DNA from: Undaria pinnatifida
Lineage: Eukaryota > Sar > Phaeophyceae > Laminariales > Alariaceae
Length of the DNA stretch: 64,000 nt
Direction: 5' to 3'
Assembly: GCA_012845835.1 (NCBI GenBank)
Contig: JABAKD010000035.1
Span: 1-64,000, forward strand
Positions 34,500-45,768 of this stretch are shown here, in pieces. Each line of letters starts with the position of its first letter. Positions within the stretch are counted from its first letter, which is position 1. The position numbers were made by a program, and so were the translations under genes. The notes under the pieces were generated by a model. That model was not told the DNA's origin and made no database searches. It was given only the letters and a program-made list of their open reading frames with translations.

Positions 34500-35420
34500 C
34501 TACTGGGTGTGCGGCATTTTGTGATTTGACAGGTGTTGCTGGGCTATGTTTTATACGAGTGCAGTATGGTTTTTGCGGCAGCATGCTGCTGCACGAGTAT
34601 ACCTATTTTCAGGAGGTTGATCGAGTCACACGCACAGCGACACTGACCCGGCTCTGGTCCCATGTACCGTGCTGCTGTTACTACCGCTGCTACATACGCT
34701 ATATGATCCTGCCGTGCTGCTGCTGATTCTAATGCTGCCCCTGCTACGAGTACAGCACCACCAGCCATAGGGGTACCGACTTTGTTTTCCTCTGAAGACA
34801 CTACTAGGTGTGCGGCATGTTGTGACTTGACAGGCAACTGGGCTACGTTATATAGGAGTACATTATGGGTTTCTCTCATGCTGACAGTATGGGTTTCTCC
34901 CATGCTAATATTTTTTTTGGGGTCGGAGATGCAGCTTGTTGGCCTTCAACAATTCAACCGAAAAAAAAGGGAGAACTATCTGTTATGCTGGAGCATGCTG
35001 CTGTACGAGTACCTACTTTCAGGAGGTTGATCGACGAGACACACGCACAGCGACACTGACCCGGCTCTGGTCCCGTGTGCCGTGCTGCTGTTACTACCTG
35101 CCGCGGCTTCTACACCTTCTGCTGTACGAGTAGTAGCTATTTCCAGGAGGTTTTTGGACGAGTTTTTCTTTCTGTAAAGACTATCTATGCTACTGTACGA
35201 GTACACATTGCCAGGAGGTTGGTCGACGACTTCTTTTCCTCTCTGAGTACAGAACGTAAATATCAAACAGCGTAGATGTTCGTTTAGCTCGTACGGAATA
35301 ATAAAACGCCCACAATACCGGAGATAGATGCTGATCGCCCTCTGTCAAGAGTTCAACCTACAAAAACGGGAGAACTATCATTCTAAGCTGCTGCTGTTGT
35401 ACGAGTACCTGCTATATCCA
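34500..35420. repeat. Local repeat cluster with GTACGAGTAC...TTTCAGGAGGTTG motif
   Basis: Two larger blocks repeat. GTGTGCGGCATTTTGTGATT (34508) returns as GTGTGCGGCATGTTGTGACT (34809). A block of about 105 bp with ACGCACAGCGACACTGACCC recurs at 34580-34685 and 34990-35098. A 40-bp motif around TGTACGAGTACCTA and CAGGAGGTTG occurs about five times (34585, 35000, 35122, 35188 and, weaker, 35395). The text before GGGAGAACTATC is also repeated (34947 and 35345). Probably serial duplication. No coding function is seen. Confidence 0.8.
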
Positions 35421-35689
35421 CAAGCAAGCCCATAAGCGCGTCGAGAACAACAACAGCTCTCGTTCATCATACCTTCTCGTTCGGGATACCAGAAGCAGTA
35501 ATGTCGAACCTACCCTCAATTCGATAATTCTCCGGAATCTTAAGGACTATTCCCCGCGTTAAAGACGCTCTGAAAGAAAATATGTGCGTCTACAAAGCGG
35601 GGTCGACTGTACAAGGAACTCCATGTATGATGCGTCGCAGATATGACTACTGCAGGTATTGAAGTCGCGCCTCATTACCACCAATTACT

Positions 35690-35925
35690 AGTAGTACCGG
35701 TACGTGGTATGATACTCGAATATTACTGGCGTGCACGAACTATTAATAGCAAAAGTACAGCAAAGCACGCAGCATGGCAAAGCACGGCAGACCACGGCGC
35801 TGCGCTCTGCTGAGCTAGCGCTGCGGTGCGCTGCTGAGCTGAGCTGCAAGGCACGACAGGTCATCGCAGGGCACCGCACTGCTGCGCTGCTGAGCTATAG
35901 CGCTGGGGTGGGGTGCAGGTGTGAC
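35690..35925 (+). repeat. CAGC/GCTG-rich dispersed repeat, copy 3
   Basis: Matches copy 1 from TACGTGGTATGATACTCGAA through AAAGCACGCAGCATGGCAAA, GGCGCTGCGCTCTGCTGAGC, ATCGCAGGGCACCGCACTGC and GAGCTATAGCGCTGGGGTGG. It shares with copy 1 the non-GC leader (GTACGTGG...AACTA), which shows that the leader belongs to the family. Confidence 0.85.
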
Positions 35926-36357
35926 CGTAGTCCGAGTGGGGGATGCGTGGTTGGTCGGTGTTGGGAAGCGTGCCCCGCATGGGTTCCGGTGTCTTTGGTT
36001 AGTCTCTCCTCATGGCTCGCTGGCTTGACTTAAAGCTTTTTTCCCTACATAGAATACTAAACGACAGACATAACAGGGCTAGGTAGGGCAGGGCACGGTA
36101 GTGCAGGGTAGTGAGATGAGAGGCGTCCTGCTTGTGCCATCATCGTCACCTACATTATCGCCAATTTATGATGGCCTTGACGTGAATATGACATCTAATC
36201 TCAAGTGGTTTTTCTTCAACCATGACATGATTTCACGTCGAATCTATAAACTTTCCTTCTACTGAGGGCATTCCATTACATTAGACCACTCTGAATACCT
36301 CGTAATCGTAGATGCAGATCACCTGGCAATCAAAGGTAGTCAACAAAACATCCAGAA
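35926..36357. other. Intergenic, nothing recognised
   Basis: A short AGGGCA-type low-complexity run lies at 36075-36115. No gene was recognised. Confidence 0.5.
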
Positions 36358-36834
36358 TTGGAAAGGGGGTCGAAGATGCGGCTAATTGAAACAAGCAACA
36401 GCAACAGTGCGAAATGTAGCGCAATATTTGCTCGTGGCAAACGAGCAACATTTGTGTGTAATGCGGCCGCCTATCCACCCAACACTGGGAGATGCAAAAG
36501 ACACTGCGAGGGTGGACAAAAACGAAAGGGTAAAACTCCATCTGGGATGAGGGAGATGGGGGAAGCGGAACTCGCGGAAGTCGGCACCGGCGACTATGGG
36601 TCTGACAATAACGGCATTGCAAGCGGGGTGGATGATTTAGCGACGAATGGAGCGTACGCAGCCGTCTCGGCATCAAGGCGTAATCGCCAGGACTTAGCGA
36701 AGATGATTCCGGACGAAGATTACCGACAGGCTTACCTTGATGTATTCGAACTCAAGAAGAAAGAAAAGGTACGCTACGATACCGAAGCTAACTGTTGTAA
36801 TTTGTATCTGGTGTGTTGTTTTTGCTCGGTGTGA
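36358..36834 (+). CDS. Unrecognised Cys-containing ORF next to the older Gypsy element
   Basis: A 158-codon frame starts at ATG 36358 or, more likely, ATG 36376. It contains a Cys cluster (CSAIFARGKRATFVCN and CKRHCEGG) that could bind zinc, a Lys/Arg-rich stretch, an acidic Gly/Asp segment, and a helical C-terminal part (YRQAYLDVFELKKKEK). A GTACGC sequence directly after the last helix (about 36767) could be a splice donor, which would make the downstream residues intronic. The frame ends about 100 bp before the LTR of the older Gypsy element, so that insertion may have separated it from further exons. Family unknown. Confidence 0.35.
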   Translation: MERGSKMRLIETSNSNSAKCSAIFARGKRATFVCNAAAYPPNTGRCKRHCEGGQKRKGKTPSGMREMGEAELAEVGTGDYGSDNNGIASGVDDLATNGAYAAVSASRRNRQDLAKMIPDEDYRQAYLDVFELKKKEKVRYDTEANCCNLYLVCCFCSV

Positions 36835-36940
36835 GCTGATGGTTTTCTTCGCTATATATTGGCCTGATATTTTTCAAGTGATCTATGGAACTGAGGGAGC
36901 CCGGTATATACAATAACAATGCTTTGGTTTTCGGTGTACC

Positions 36941-37359
36941 TGTGGAAAGGTCCTTTATCCCGGAACGGTCGATGTCGTGAAGATGTCGAGGCGGAAGATC
37001 CCTGGAGCCTTGGTCCCTTGTCGCCACCGTTACGGCCGGTGTAGCCGAGCGTTTTCTTTAGTTCGTTTAGCAAGGAGAGGTGCTAGCTCAGTCTAACCAA
37101 GAGGGGTCATGGAAGCCTTTGTCCTTACGTGCCTCGCCTCTCGGTCTTGGTTCCGTGCCTTGATATTTAGTTAGGTGCACGACGGAAGATCCTGTCAGGA
37201 TACCAGATTAAGGACCGACCCTCTGTGAAACCAGAGGGGTCTCAGAGATGATATCGGAAATGGGCAGAATCTTTTAGTCTTGACGTTGGAGGTATCCATC
37301 CATATATACGCGTAATCTGAGTTCTACGATCTATACGTTATAGGTCCTACCATTCATCA
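36941..37359 (-). repeat. 3' LTR of the older Gypsy element
   Basis: Begins TGTGGAAAGG on the + strand and ends CATTCATCA. It is homologous along its length to 44973-45395, sharing GGAAGATCCCTGGAGCCTTG, GTCGCCACCGTTACGGCCGG and GACGTTGGAGGTATCCATCC. The adjacent CACATTACCCCCTTC is, in element orientation, a purine-rich tract (GAAGGGGGTAATG) leading into the LTR. Confidence 0.9.
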
Positions 37360-38419
37360 CATTACCCCCTTCAATTGTTTCGCTGCAAGCCCATCCTAAC
37401 TAGGGATGGTCTTGTGGCGATCATCTGGAGGATGACATATTAGTTTTGTGACGAAGAACGGAGGTCGTCGTATGATCGGACTCTGTAGCAACGGCTGTTA
37501 TTATGATAACATCCACTCTCTTGTGCTGTCGTGTCGAGTAAACACGAGCCGGCACGGATGTGTACATCTTTGAGCCTGGGTGTTGACAGCTTACTCCAGA
37601 GTTGATCTAGGTATATCCTAGATACGTTATCAACACAGTGTTCGGTGCGGCCGCACGTACTATTTTTGTGCTCCGCGTAGTGGCTGAGCGGCGTCACCAC
37701 GGGAAGATTGGACGTTTAGTATTTTCGTCAAATTTTATTTCAGCTGAAGTCATTTTGTGGGGTGCACGCCTGACTATCACGCGAGGTCGACAAGTTGATT
37801 TGCCATGATGAGTGCGTCAAGTTGTAACGTTGATTTTGGATGGGGCGGAGTCGCGTGGCTCCCATTCCCTGTGTGTAGGTTTGTAGAACAATTTGTGACT
37901 GGACGGTGGAGTAAGTTGACGTTCAGCCCTATTTCTAACGTTCTATACCTCATGGGCGAGTAATGTCCCGCTTGTTGGAATGCCATTTACGCTTTGGGTA
38001 CAACAACTGTTACGCATCTTCTTCTTGCCCGTGCTATCCCCACCGAAATGCCGGTTAGATTGCACGTCAGAGCATGGCGGACACATGGTTGTACGGCATG
38101 TCTGGTGTGCGACTCTATTTACCGTTGTTGACTCTTGTGCCTACTAATGAGTCAACCTGGCAGCCAACATGTTCGTACGTGTGTTATGCCGCGGAACATC
38201 TGAAAATCTTATTCGTGTTGCAGCAGTTATCTGTTTATGAACATCCCTTTACTACTCGTCGATCCCGTTGCCCGAGAGAAGGGGGGGGGGGCGCAGATGG
38301 TGGGCTTGGCGCGATTTGCATACCGTTTTCGGTTCGGTAAGCGGCCATTAGTTTGTGACATTACGGGATTTCGTCCGCGCGGTAAACGAGATCGGATTCT
38401 GGGCCGTAACCTCGGATTC

Positions 38420-39700
38420 TTAAGCGGTGCTTGAAGTTATGGAAGCTTGTTCTGCCTGGCTCACACTTTGATTTACGCTGACTACGATGTAGTACGCACG
38501 TTTGAGTTGTACTGCGTCTGGAGGGTCCAACTCGGGTAGGGCACTAGGCTTCCCTAATAGAAATTCCGCTAGCTTCTCAAGTTGAGGTGCGGGTGGTGTC
38601 TCCCGTTGATGGTAAGGCTGTATATGGGCGAGGTGGACTGACACCTGTCGAGTGTCGTTCGTGAGTCGTACTCTATACACCACTGGTGAAAATTGTGAGC
38701 AGAGGACATACGATCCTCGCCGTGGTATTAGCAGTTTTGGGTTGGGCCCATCCGAATCCTGGTAAGGTCTTTACACGAATATTTCCTGTCCAGGTTTGAA
38801 CACCGAGTACCGTTTAAGTTTGCTATTCTGTTCTGCCTGTTTGTCTGCACGCTCGGTTAAGTTTCGGCGTGCGAGCTCAAAAGCGATTTGCAAATTAGTC
38901 CCGTGTGTTTTGTGCGGATTCGTCGGTGTCTGCTGTTCTTCCTACATGCAGAATACCGAGGATTATATCGACTGGGAGTCGAGGTTGTCTACCGAACACT
39001 AAGAAAAACGGTGTCTCATGCATCGTTGCGCTAAAGCTAGTGTGGTGCGCTAACTGGACAAACGGTACCTGGTAGAAGAGATGCCCAGTTGCTTTGGTCT
39101 ATCGCGCTGTGCGTGGCTAGCATGCCGTGCATGGTGGAATGCACCCGTTCCGACACCGAGTTGCCCTGAGGCCGGTACGGTGTCGTTCGGGTTTTTTGTA
39201 CCCGATGCTATTTTGTAACTGGTATGTAACCTTGTTCTCGAACTCGGCTCCGTTATCGGAATGAAGAGTCTCTGGTGGGCCGAAGATGCTGTTTTTTTGC
39301 TCGATTATGGCCTGAGCTACTGTTTCGGCAGCTTCATCGCATACCGGTAGTAATATCGCAAATCGTGTTAGATGGTTAATCATCGAACGTACGTATTTAC
39401 GTTCGATCCCTGCGGCTGAAATCGATACCGGTTTGTACTCCACTAGGTCGATCGATATTTTTTTGAACGGCCGCTCGACAGGTAAGTGGCCTGTCGGGAT
39501 CTTGGTTTGATATATGCAGTTTTCCGTCGTTGGCAATCTTGACATTTCGTGCACCAATCTCGTACGTCACAACTTATGGTAGGCCACCAATATTTCTGGC
39601 TGATTTTGCCGTAAGTCGGTCTGAAAGCGAGGTGTCCTTCAGATAAGACGTGATCGTGGTACGCATGTAGGATTAAACCAACGAGGGCTTCTGGTACTAC
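38420..39700 (-). mobile_element. Integrase region of the older Gypsy element
   Basis: The zinc module (about 39540-39670) shows HDHVLSEGHL with YWWP and CTKCQDCQRRK. Core motifs follow: Asp in ISIDLVEYKP (about 39440) and Asp in LHSDNGAEFE (about 39250). Near 38560-38680 a C-terminal stretch with VSVHLAHIQPYH resembles the end of a Gypsy integrase. Fossil, broken. Confidence 0.8.
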
Positions 39701-39999
39701 TGACTGATCGCGAAAAGTGCTCCTTTTGCGGAGATGTCCCGGAAGGTACGACTTAAACAAAAGGCTGCCTTGTACTGAATAGTAAGACATGATCGTCTTC
39801 GTTTCTCTGGGTGTTGGTGCGTTTTCGTGTTGTATGTAATCTATGTACAGGCCATACTCTACTGCTTGTGCTGAGCGGAGTTTTTCTTGATCGACCGACA
39901 TGAAAATGTTTGTCGCGCTTACGACCGCCGAGGCCACACTAAAAAGCTCTCTGTCGCCGCGCACTAGTTCTTGGTTGTCCGGTTTGTCAGCGGAAACCT

Positions 40000-40660
40000 G
40001 ATATGGTCGTTGAGGTAGCGCTTTATGCAGGTTAGGATAATCTGGTACGTTCCGGCAGATGGATACGAGGGATGGCTCAGCAATTTCCTGCTGATGCTCA
40101 AGCGCCAACGTTTGTGAAAGCGCGTCCGGTACGACGTGCAATTTGCCTGGCTTATGCTGTACGGTGAAGGCATAGGATTGCAATGCAATTGCCCAACGTG
40201 TTAAGATGTTCGATGTTGCTTGCATTGAGTAGAGATATCTCAGGTCCGCATGATCTATGACGCAGCAAACAAATGCCGTCCCCATAAATAGGGTCGCCAG
40301 AGTGCTGTATAGGTAGCACAACCGCGTAGCATTCTTTTCGCGTAGCAGAGTAGTGGCGTTGGCTATTGTTGAACCGTTGACTGAAGAATGCGATGATTAC
40401 AAGGTCGTCACCTTTCTGCTAGGCGAGGAATTCCCCCGCGCCCGCTTCGGATGCGTCTACATGTATCGCAAAATCGTTAGAAAAAACAAGGAATTGGAGC
40501 ACGGGCGCCTGGGCGAGTAATTGTTTCACTTTTGCGTACGCTAGATCGTGCTCTGGACCCCAACGCCGCGCAACTACCTTAATGGCCTCTTTCTTCGGGA
40601 GGGCTCCTAGGGGAGCTATGGTTCCGGCTAAGTTGGGTATAAACTTGCGTACAAGGTTCA
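40000..40660 (-). mobile_element. RT thumb and RNase H region of the older Gypsy element
   Basis: NLVRKFIPNLAGTIAPLGAL (about 40600-40660) is the usual Gypsy RT/RNase H connection. It is followed by FAIHVDASEAGAGEFLA, CVIDHADLRYLYS, and FTVQHKPGKLHVVPDALSQT (about 40110-40170), the conserved RNase H landmarks in the right order. Confidence 0.9.
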
Positions 40661-40829
40661 CCATGCCTAGTACTGACCGCAGCTGCTTACTGGTTTCAGG
40701 TGTGGCTAAGTCAACTGTAGCGTTTACGCGATCTTCACCGATCCGAATTCCATCGGCCGTCAGTATGTGCCCAAGTATTTTACTTCCTGAGGTCCAACCG
40801 GTACTTTCGATGGTTTCAGAGTGAGACCG

Positions 40830-41570
40830 GCCGCTTACAATGCTTTGAATATGTTTTCAACCACTTGCAAGTGTCCAACCCAGGTAGATGAACAACACGT
40901 ACAGTCGTCCATATATACCAGGAGACCACTTCTCGGACCAAAATGTGCGAAATCTAATGACATTATTCGCGAGAACAGAAATAGTGCGTTAGCTATACCG
41001 AAAGGCAGTCGTTTAAAGACCCACTTCCCGTTCTGCGTGACAAAAGCAGTTTTATCCTGCTCGCTGGCTGTCATTGGTATTTGGTGATATGCGTTTTGCA
41101 CATCGCACACGGTTATATAACGTGCTCCTCCCACCGTATCGGGACGACTCTCTAAGCTAGGCATATGACACGATTTTTTTATCAGATATTTATTGGTGTT
41201 GGATCTGTAGTCTACGTAGAACCTAGGGGTACCGTCTGATTAGTGACGATGGTTACTGCGGACTCCCAAGGGCTAGGGCGCTGTTCTCTTATTCCATACT
41301 TTTCCGTTTGGTTCACGCGCTTGTCGATGGTCTCCTGGATGCGCGGATTTACACGGTACGGGGCTCTATCTACCGGTCGTGTTCCTGGTTTAAGTGGGAA
41401 TTCTGTTTCCGCTAGGGTGCATTCACCGAGCTCTTGGGGTGACAACGAAAACACGCTTCTATACTTGGTACATAAGTCCAATACTTGTGCGCGTTCGCAC
41501 GATGTGAAAGTGGTCTTACCAAACGCATTGGGAAGTGCTGCACGGAGTTCATTGCACGTTGATTCTGTTG
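40830..41570 (-). mobile_element. Reverse transcriptase region of the older Gypsy element
   Basis: Text includes FPLKPGTRPVDRAPYRVNPR (about 41335-41395), the usual RT entry. It is followed by YITVCDVQNAYHQIPM, FVTQNGKWVFKRLPFGIANA and the active-site LLVYMDDCT box (about 40900-40925), all typical of Ty3/Gypsy reverse transcriptase. Confidence 0.93.
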
Positions 41571-41803
41571 TTTTGCTGTCAGTTTGGATTGGGCTGGTCG
41601 TCTTGTTCGGGGTTACTGATACTGGTGCAAAGTAGCCTACCAAGGTGTTCCGCGTCAGATACATGTATTAATGGGACGGGTTCGCGATTTCGACCAATGC
41701 TGCTTCATTAGCGGCAGACCACTGGCACACTTTACGAGCAACTACTATGTTTCGAAAAACATCAGTTGTAGTGGATGATTCTATATTTTCGAACGCTGCG
41801 ATG

Positions 41804-42402
41804 AGCGGTTCAATTCGAGCAGCTGTTGTTTTGATGAGCGCTTTTCGGCTCTATTTCTACTGCCATTTCACTCTCAGGAGGGATGCAGCAACTTTTGTCA
41901 AAATTACCGGTGATTTTTCTACATCGGAGCCAACTGACACTACGGAGCACTGCGCTGTGACAGTGTTTTCGGCGTGAACATTAGGGTCTACTCTACGATG
42001 AGATGCTGTTATTCTGGTATGGGAAATTTGTAACGACAATTGCTCTGTACAACAGTCAAGAAGTTCTCCAAAGGCGCACATAATGGTGTTATCAAATAGC
42101 AGCGGTTCAATTCGAGCAGCTGTTGTTTTGATGAGCGCTTTTCGGCTCTATTTCTACTGCCATTTCACTCTCAGGAGGGATGCAGCAACTTTTTTTGTCA
42201 AAATTACCGGTGCTTTTTCTACATCGGAGCCAACTGACACTACGGAGCACTGCGCTGTGACAGTGTTCTCGGCGTGAACATTAGGGTCTACTCTACGATG
42301 AGATGCTGTTATTCTGGTATGGGAAATTTGTAACGACAATTGCTCTGTACAACAGTCAAGAAGTTCTCCAAAGGCGCACATAATGGTGTTATCAAATAGC
42401 AA
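41804..42402. repeat. 298-bp tandem duplication within the older Gypsy element
   Basis: The block starting AGCGGTTCAATTCGAGCAGC at 41804 repeats from 42102, and both copies run to CATAATGGTGTTATCAAATAGC-type ends. The copies are about 98-99% identical, far closer than the element's two LTRs, so the duplication is much younger than the insertion. Confidence 0.95.
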
Positions 42403-42760
42403 AATGTCCGACGCTAACGAGGGCAATACAAGCGCTTCTACTGGAAGATAGAAATCTCCGAAAATGAGATGAAGTTGTATGTATCCAAAAATGTTTAGAG
42501 GAGACCCATCAGCGCTGCTGAGATTGATGGCTCCTGAGGGCACTGTTAATATTTCAGTGTACTTCAAAGTTAGATGCGTCTGCATGGATTTTACAGATAC
42601 GCATGGTGCATCCGCTGCTGTGTCTATAGTAACATGATGCGCTGGATGATTGTTGATTCTTCTGGCGTTTACCCGGACGCGCTTCGACGTCGGGTTTAAA
42701 GCTGTGGGGAATCTGGGATATCCACTCGGTTCGGACGCATTGAAAGCCTGGAAGCGCATT
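42400..42760 (-). mobile_element. Aspartic protease region of the older Gypsy element
   Basis: HHVTIDTAADAPCVS (about 42600-42640) resembles the active-site segment of retropepsins. It is followed by a hydrophobic (I/L)LxxDxxLPVEALVLP-like strand region. It lies between Gag and RT as expected. Confidence 0.7.
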
Positions 42761-42899
42761 TCTGTGTGAGCACCGCGTGATAATGCAGCTTGGTGTTCAA
42801 GATTTTCATTAAGATTTCGTGACGCAGCAAAAACTTACAAAGCCTGAGGTACCATGGGAGTTGACAACGTATCCGATTGACGCTGACTAATCTCCTCGC

Positions 42900-44930
42900 C
42901 TCTACATTTTGCTTGTTTTACCGCTCCCCTATCTTTCTCCTGTACTGCTGAGACCACCGGTGGCTGCTGTCGGTTCTTTATGTCTTCTACAGGCTTGGAC
43001 CGAGGGCCGATCTAAAACTTTTCCAAAAGAAATTTCGCCAGAAGGGAGGTGTGCGTTAGTCGACACCTCTTATTCCTCCTCTTACAGCTAGATTTACGGA
43101 CGCTAGCTACGGTTACGCTAGCTACTTTGGCTATCGTATATACCGCAGGCTCAATAAGTCTAGTCTTCCCCTTCCCCACACCGGTCTGAGGTAACCGGCG
43201 TGGTTTCCCCGATCCCGTCTTAGTGGTCGTCCACCCCTTGCTCTCGTGTGACTTTTCGAGACGGCACTCGGAACGCGAGTGACTGCCTCCGTTGCGTCAG
43301 GCAGGGTAGTCACAAGGAGACGATAATGCGGTCCGCGCTTTGCAAACCTATGGAGAGTCCCGGCTCTGAGAACGTCCCCGCTTTTCAGCGGGGTCCGGAC
43401 CGTAAGTCCGAGGATCGAAGTGGGTGATCTTCTCCCGTCCGCGGGACAGTTGGCTGACCGTCTTCTGCAGGCCTGCAACAGTTGATTCAAGCTGTCGTTG
43501 GGGCGACGGACCGGTGACAGCCCACAAGTATGTGGTCTGGGTGTTGGAAGATGTTCCGCGTAGGTTGTTCGTTTCATGTTTTTTCGCGCGAGCACGTGAT
43601 GTTTGAAAACAACCAGCAGGATCTTCGCGGGCTAACCCCAGTCTAATGTGGGGCTGTAGTCCATGCTCGAAATGCGTAGTCATAAAACATGACCAGGCGT
43701 GACTGTGTGGCGATGTGTTGGTAGGGGCTATACGCTTTTCTTCTGCGAACAATCGTCCATAGGCTTTGGTTACTCGTAGGGCGTAGGTGTCAACTGATTC
43801 GCCAGTTTCGTGGTTGAACGTAGAGACCGTGCGTGATAACAGGGTTATGCGGTTACTCGGGGAGAAGATAGTGGAGAAAGCATCAGCCTATTTTGCAAAC
43901 AAGACCGGGGGTCGCGCATGTCAATTCCAACCCGGGCCGGATCGAGTTCTGCGAGCTGTTTTTCTCCTCCATTCTAGGGTTCCTGACAAGAGTTGTTGCA
44001 TGCTGTTAACCGCGGCTTTGCGTACTAAGCGTTCGAGAAACCGGACGGCGCGACGGTCGACTTCGTCAGGAGTGCCGTCAGCAGAGTTAAGACGGCTGCG
44101 CGCGCGGAAGAAGTTCATGATTTCAGGGATATGTTCAGACTGCGTCCCAGTAAGCTGAATTGACGAAAGAATGTCAGTCTGTTTCATTGAAAAACTTTTG
44201 CCGTGGGTCGTGCAACTTTTCTGTTTCGAGGTCTTTCTAACAGGGCTAGCAGCAGAGGCATATTTACTAGGCAAGTTGGCAGTGGCTACTGAAACCGAGC
44301 TAGCAGTACGAGTTTTAATCGTACTAGGCGAGCTGGCATTGGCTACTGGGGTTGGGGCAGTGGTTAGCTGTGCGTTAGAGGGTGGATATTAGGCTGGGGT
44401 TGTGGCTGGCCGAGGGCTGGTGTGAGATTGTTCAGTTGAGGTACTATCGATGTTGTTACTGATGGTATCCGCGTCGATCGGGCCTTGCGCTAGCAAACCC
44501 ATGACATCATGGTTTGAACCGCCCGAAACATCCCTCGCCTCATCGAAAACGTTTTGGAAAGGACCCGACGTCCGCCCACACATGAACATTTCTACGATCC
44601 AGGGCGGTGGAACGTAACCAGCAGCAACGCACCCCTCCCGCTTCGCCCGAAAGAAGTTGGCCATGGTTACGCGGACAAGGTCGTCGTTCGCGGTGTCTAA
44701 GCTCGCGTTCGCCTCGAGGAGGTTGTTCGCTAGTCCCTCTTGAGCTGAGTCGTCGTCACGCTGGTTGTCGGCATCTTCTACCTCGTTTTTACGGGTTTGG
44801 CCCTCGTCCTCCGCTCGCTCAAAGCGGGGAAGCCATTGTCGGAGGGTTGCTCAGGTGCATCAGTCACGTCCGGCGATGACTGCGTCGCGCGCTGAGCACG
44901 CCTCTTGCGCGCGGTTGACCCTTGGCTCAT
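42900..44930 (-). mobile_element. Gag region of the older Gypsy element
   Basis: A probable Gag opens with MSQGSTARKRRAQR (about 44929). It continues with a charged N-terminal part, a helical part (EHIPEIMNFFRARSRLN, about 44085-44145), a YWWF-like Gag core fragment (HAWSCFMTTHFEHGLQPHIR, about 43630-43700) and a coiled-coil-like QRQLESTVAGLQKTVSQLSR (about 43440-43500). Position between primer site and protease supports the call. Fossil, broken. Confidence 0.65.
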
Positions 44931-44959
44931 GTCCCGTGGATATTTTTTCAATTCTCCAA

Positions 44960-44971
44960 CGGTGCTCACCA
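44960..44971 (-). promoter_or_regulatory. Primer binding site of the older Gypsy element
   Basis: In element orientation, one base inside the 5' LTR lies TGGTGAGCACCG. Its complement ends in CCA like a mature tRNA 3' end, so it is a standard tRNA primer site. The particular tRNA was not identified. Confidence 0.75.
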
Positions 44972-44972
44972 A

Positions 44973-45395
44973 TGTTAAAATGTGATATTTCCCGGAACGA
45001 AATATGTCGCGAAGATATCGAGGCGGAAGATCCCTGGAGCCTTGGTCCCTTGTCGCCACCGTTACGGCCGGTGTAGGCGAGCGTTTTGTTTAGTTCGTTT
45101 AGAAAGAAGACGTACTAAAGCTCAGTTTAACCAAGAGGGGTCATGGAGGCTGTCGTCCTTACATGCCTCGCCTATCGGTCTTGGTTCCGTGCCCTGATAT
45201 TCAGCCGGATGCACGACGGAAGACCCTGCCAGGATACCAGGTTCAGGACCGACCCTCTGTGAAAACAGAAGGGTCTCAGAAATGATATCGAGAACGGGCA
45301 GACTAATGTCGGCCTGACGTTGGAGGTATCCATCCGTATACACGCGTAATCTGCGTTCTACGACCCATACGTTATACGTCCTACCATGATTATCA
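44973..45395 (-). repeat. 5' LTR of the older Gypsy element
   Basis: Starts TGTTAAAATG and ends GATTATCA on the + strand, with its inner edge fixed by the primer site at 44960-44971. It aligns over its full length with 36941-37359. Confidence 0.9.
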
Positions 45396-45511
45396 CACAC
45401 CGACTTTATATAACAGAAAATACCCCACCCCACGAGGTTACACAGGGATAGTTTACTCACGAATACAAATTTCGATCCGCTCGTATTCTCCCGACCAAAA
45501 GGGTATAGCAT
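45396..45511. other. Short spacer between two LTR elements
   Basis: 116 bp with no recognised feature, separating the 5' LTR of the older Gypsy element from the next LTR element. Confidence 0.6.
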
Positions 45512-45768
45512 TGTTGATAGATCCCTAAAGGTGCACACATAGCTGGCGCGGGAAGCCGTGGTGACGACTCAAGACGGTGGCGCAGAACTCTCTCTTATAT
45601 TATCCAGCCGTCGAGCCTGACTCGGTCTCATATGGAGCAAATCATGCCGGGAAACATCCGGCCAAACGGTCCCCTTACATCTTATACATGAATCCCTTAC
45701 CAACATAATGTGGAGCTCCCTGATAAAATGATGGATCATAACCGTCATGTTTATGAGGACAACCAACA
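45512..45768 (-). repeat. 3' LTR of the LARD-like element
   Basis: 257 bp, TGTTGA to CCAACA. It shares with the right copy GGTGCACAC(A/G)TAGCTGGCGC, CTCTCTTATA(T/C)TATCCAGCC, AATCATGCCGGGAAACATCC and ATGAATCCCTTACCAACATA. It lacks about 24 bp present in the right copy (49642-49668 region), where a GCAAA repeat flanks the extra segment. Confidence 0.85.

Larger units (their letters stand above)
36941..45395 (-). mobile_element. Older Ty3/Gypsy retrotransposon, broken
   Basis: About 8.45 kb on the minus strand, with LTRs at 36941-37359 and 44973-45395. Domain order from the 5' LTR at the right is Gag, protease, reverse transcriptase, RNase H, integrase, which is the Ty3/Gypsy order. The LTRs differ at roughly one position in eight, plus small indels, so insertion is much older than the Copia element at 18249. 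It is broken, with several breaks (about five to ten). A tRNA-type primer site and a purine tract sit where expected. No matching target duplication was found. A 298-bp tandem duplication lies inside the protease part. Confidence 0.93.
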
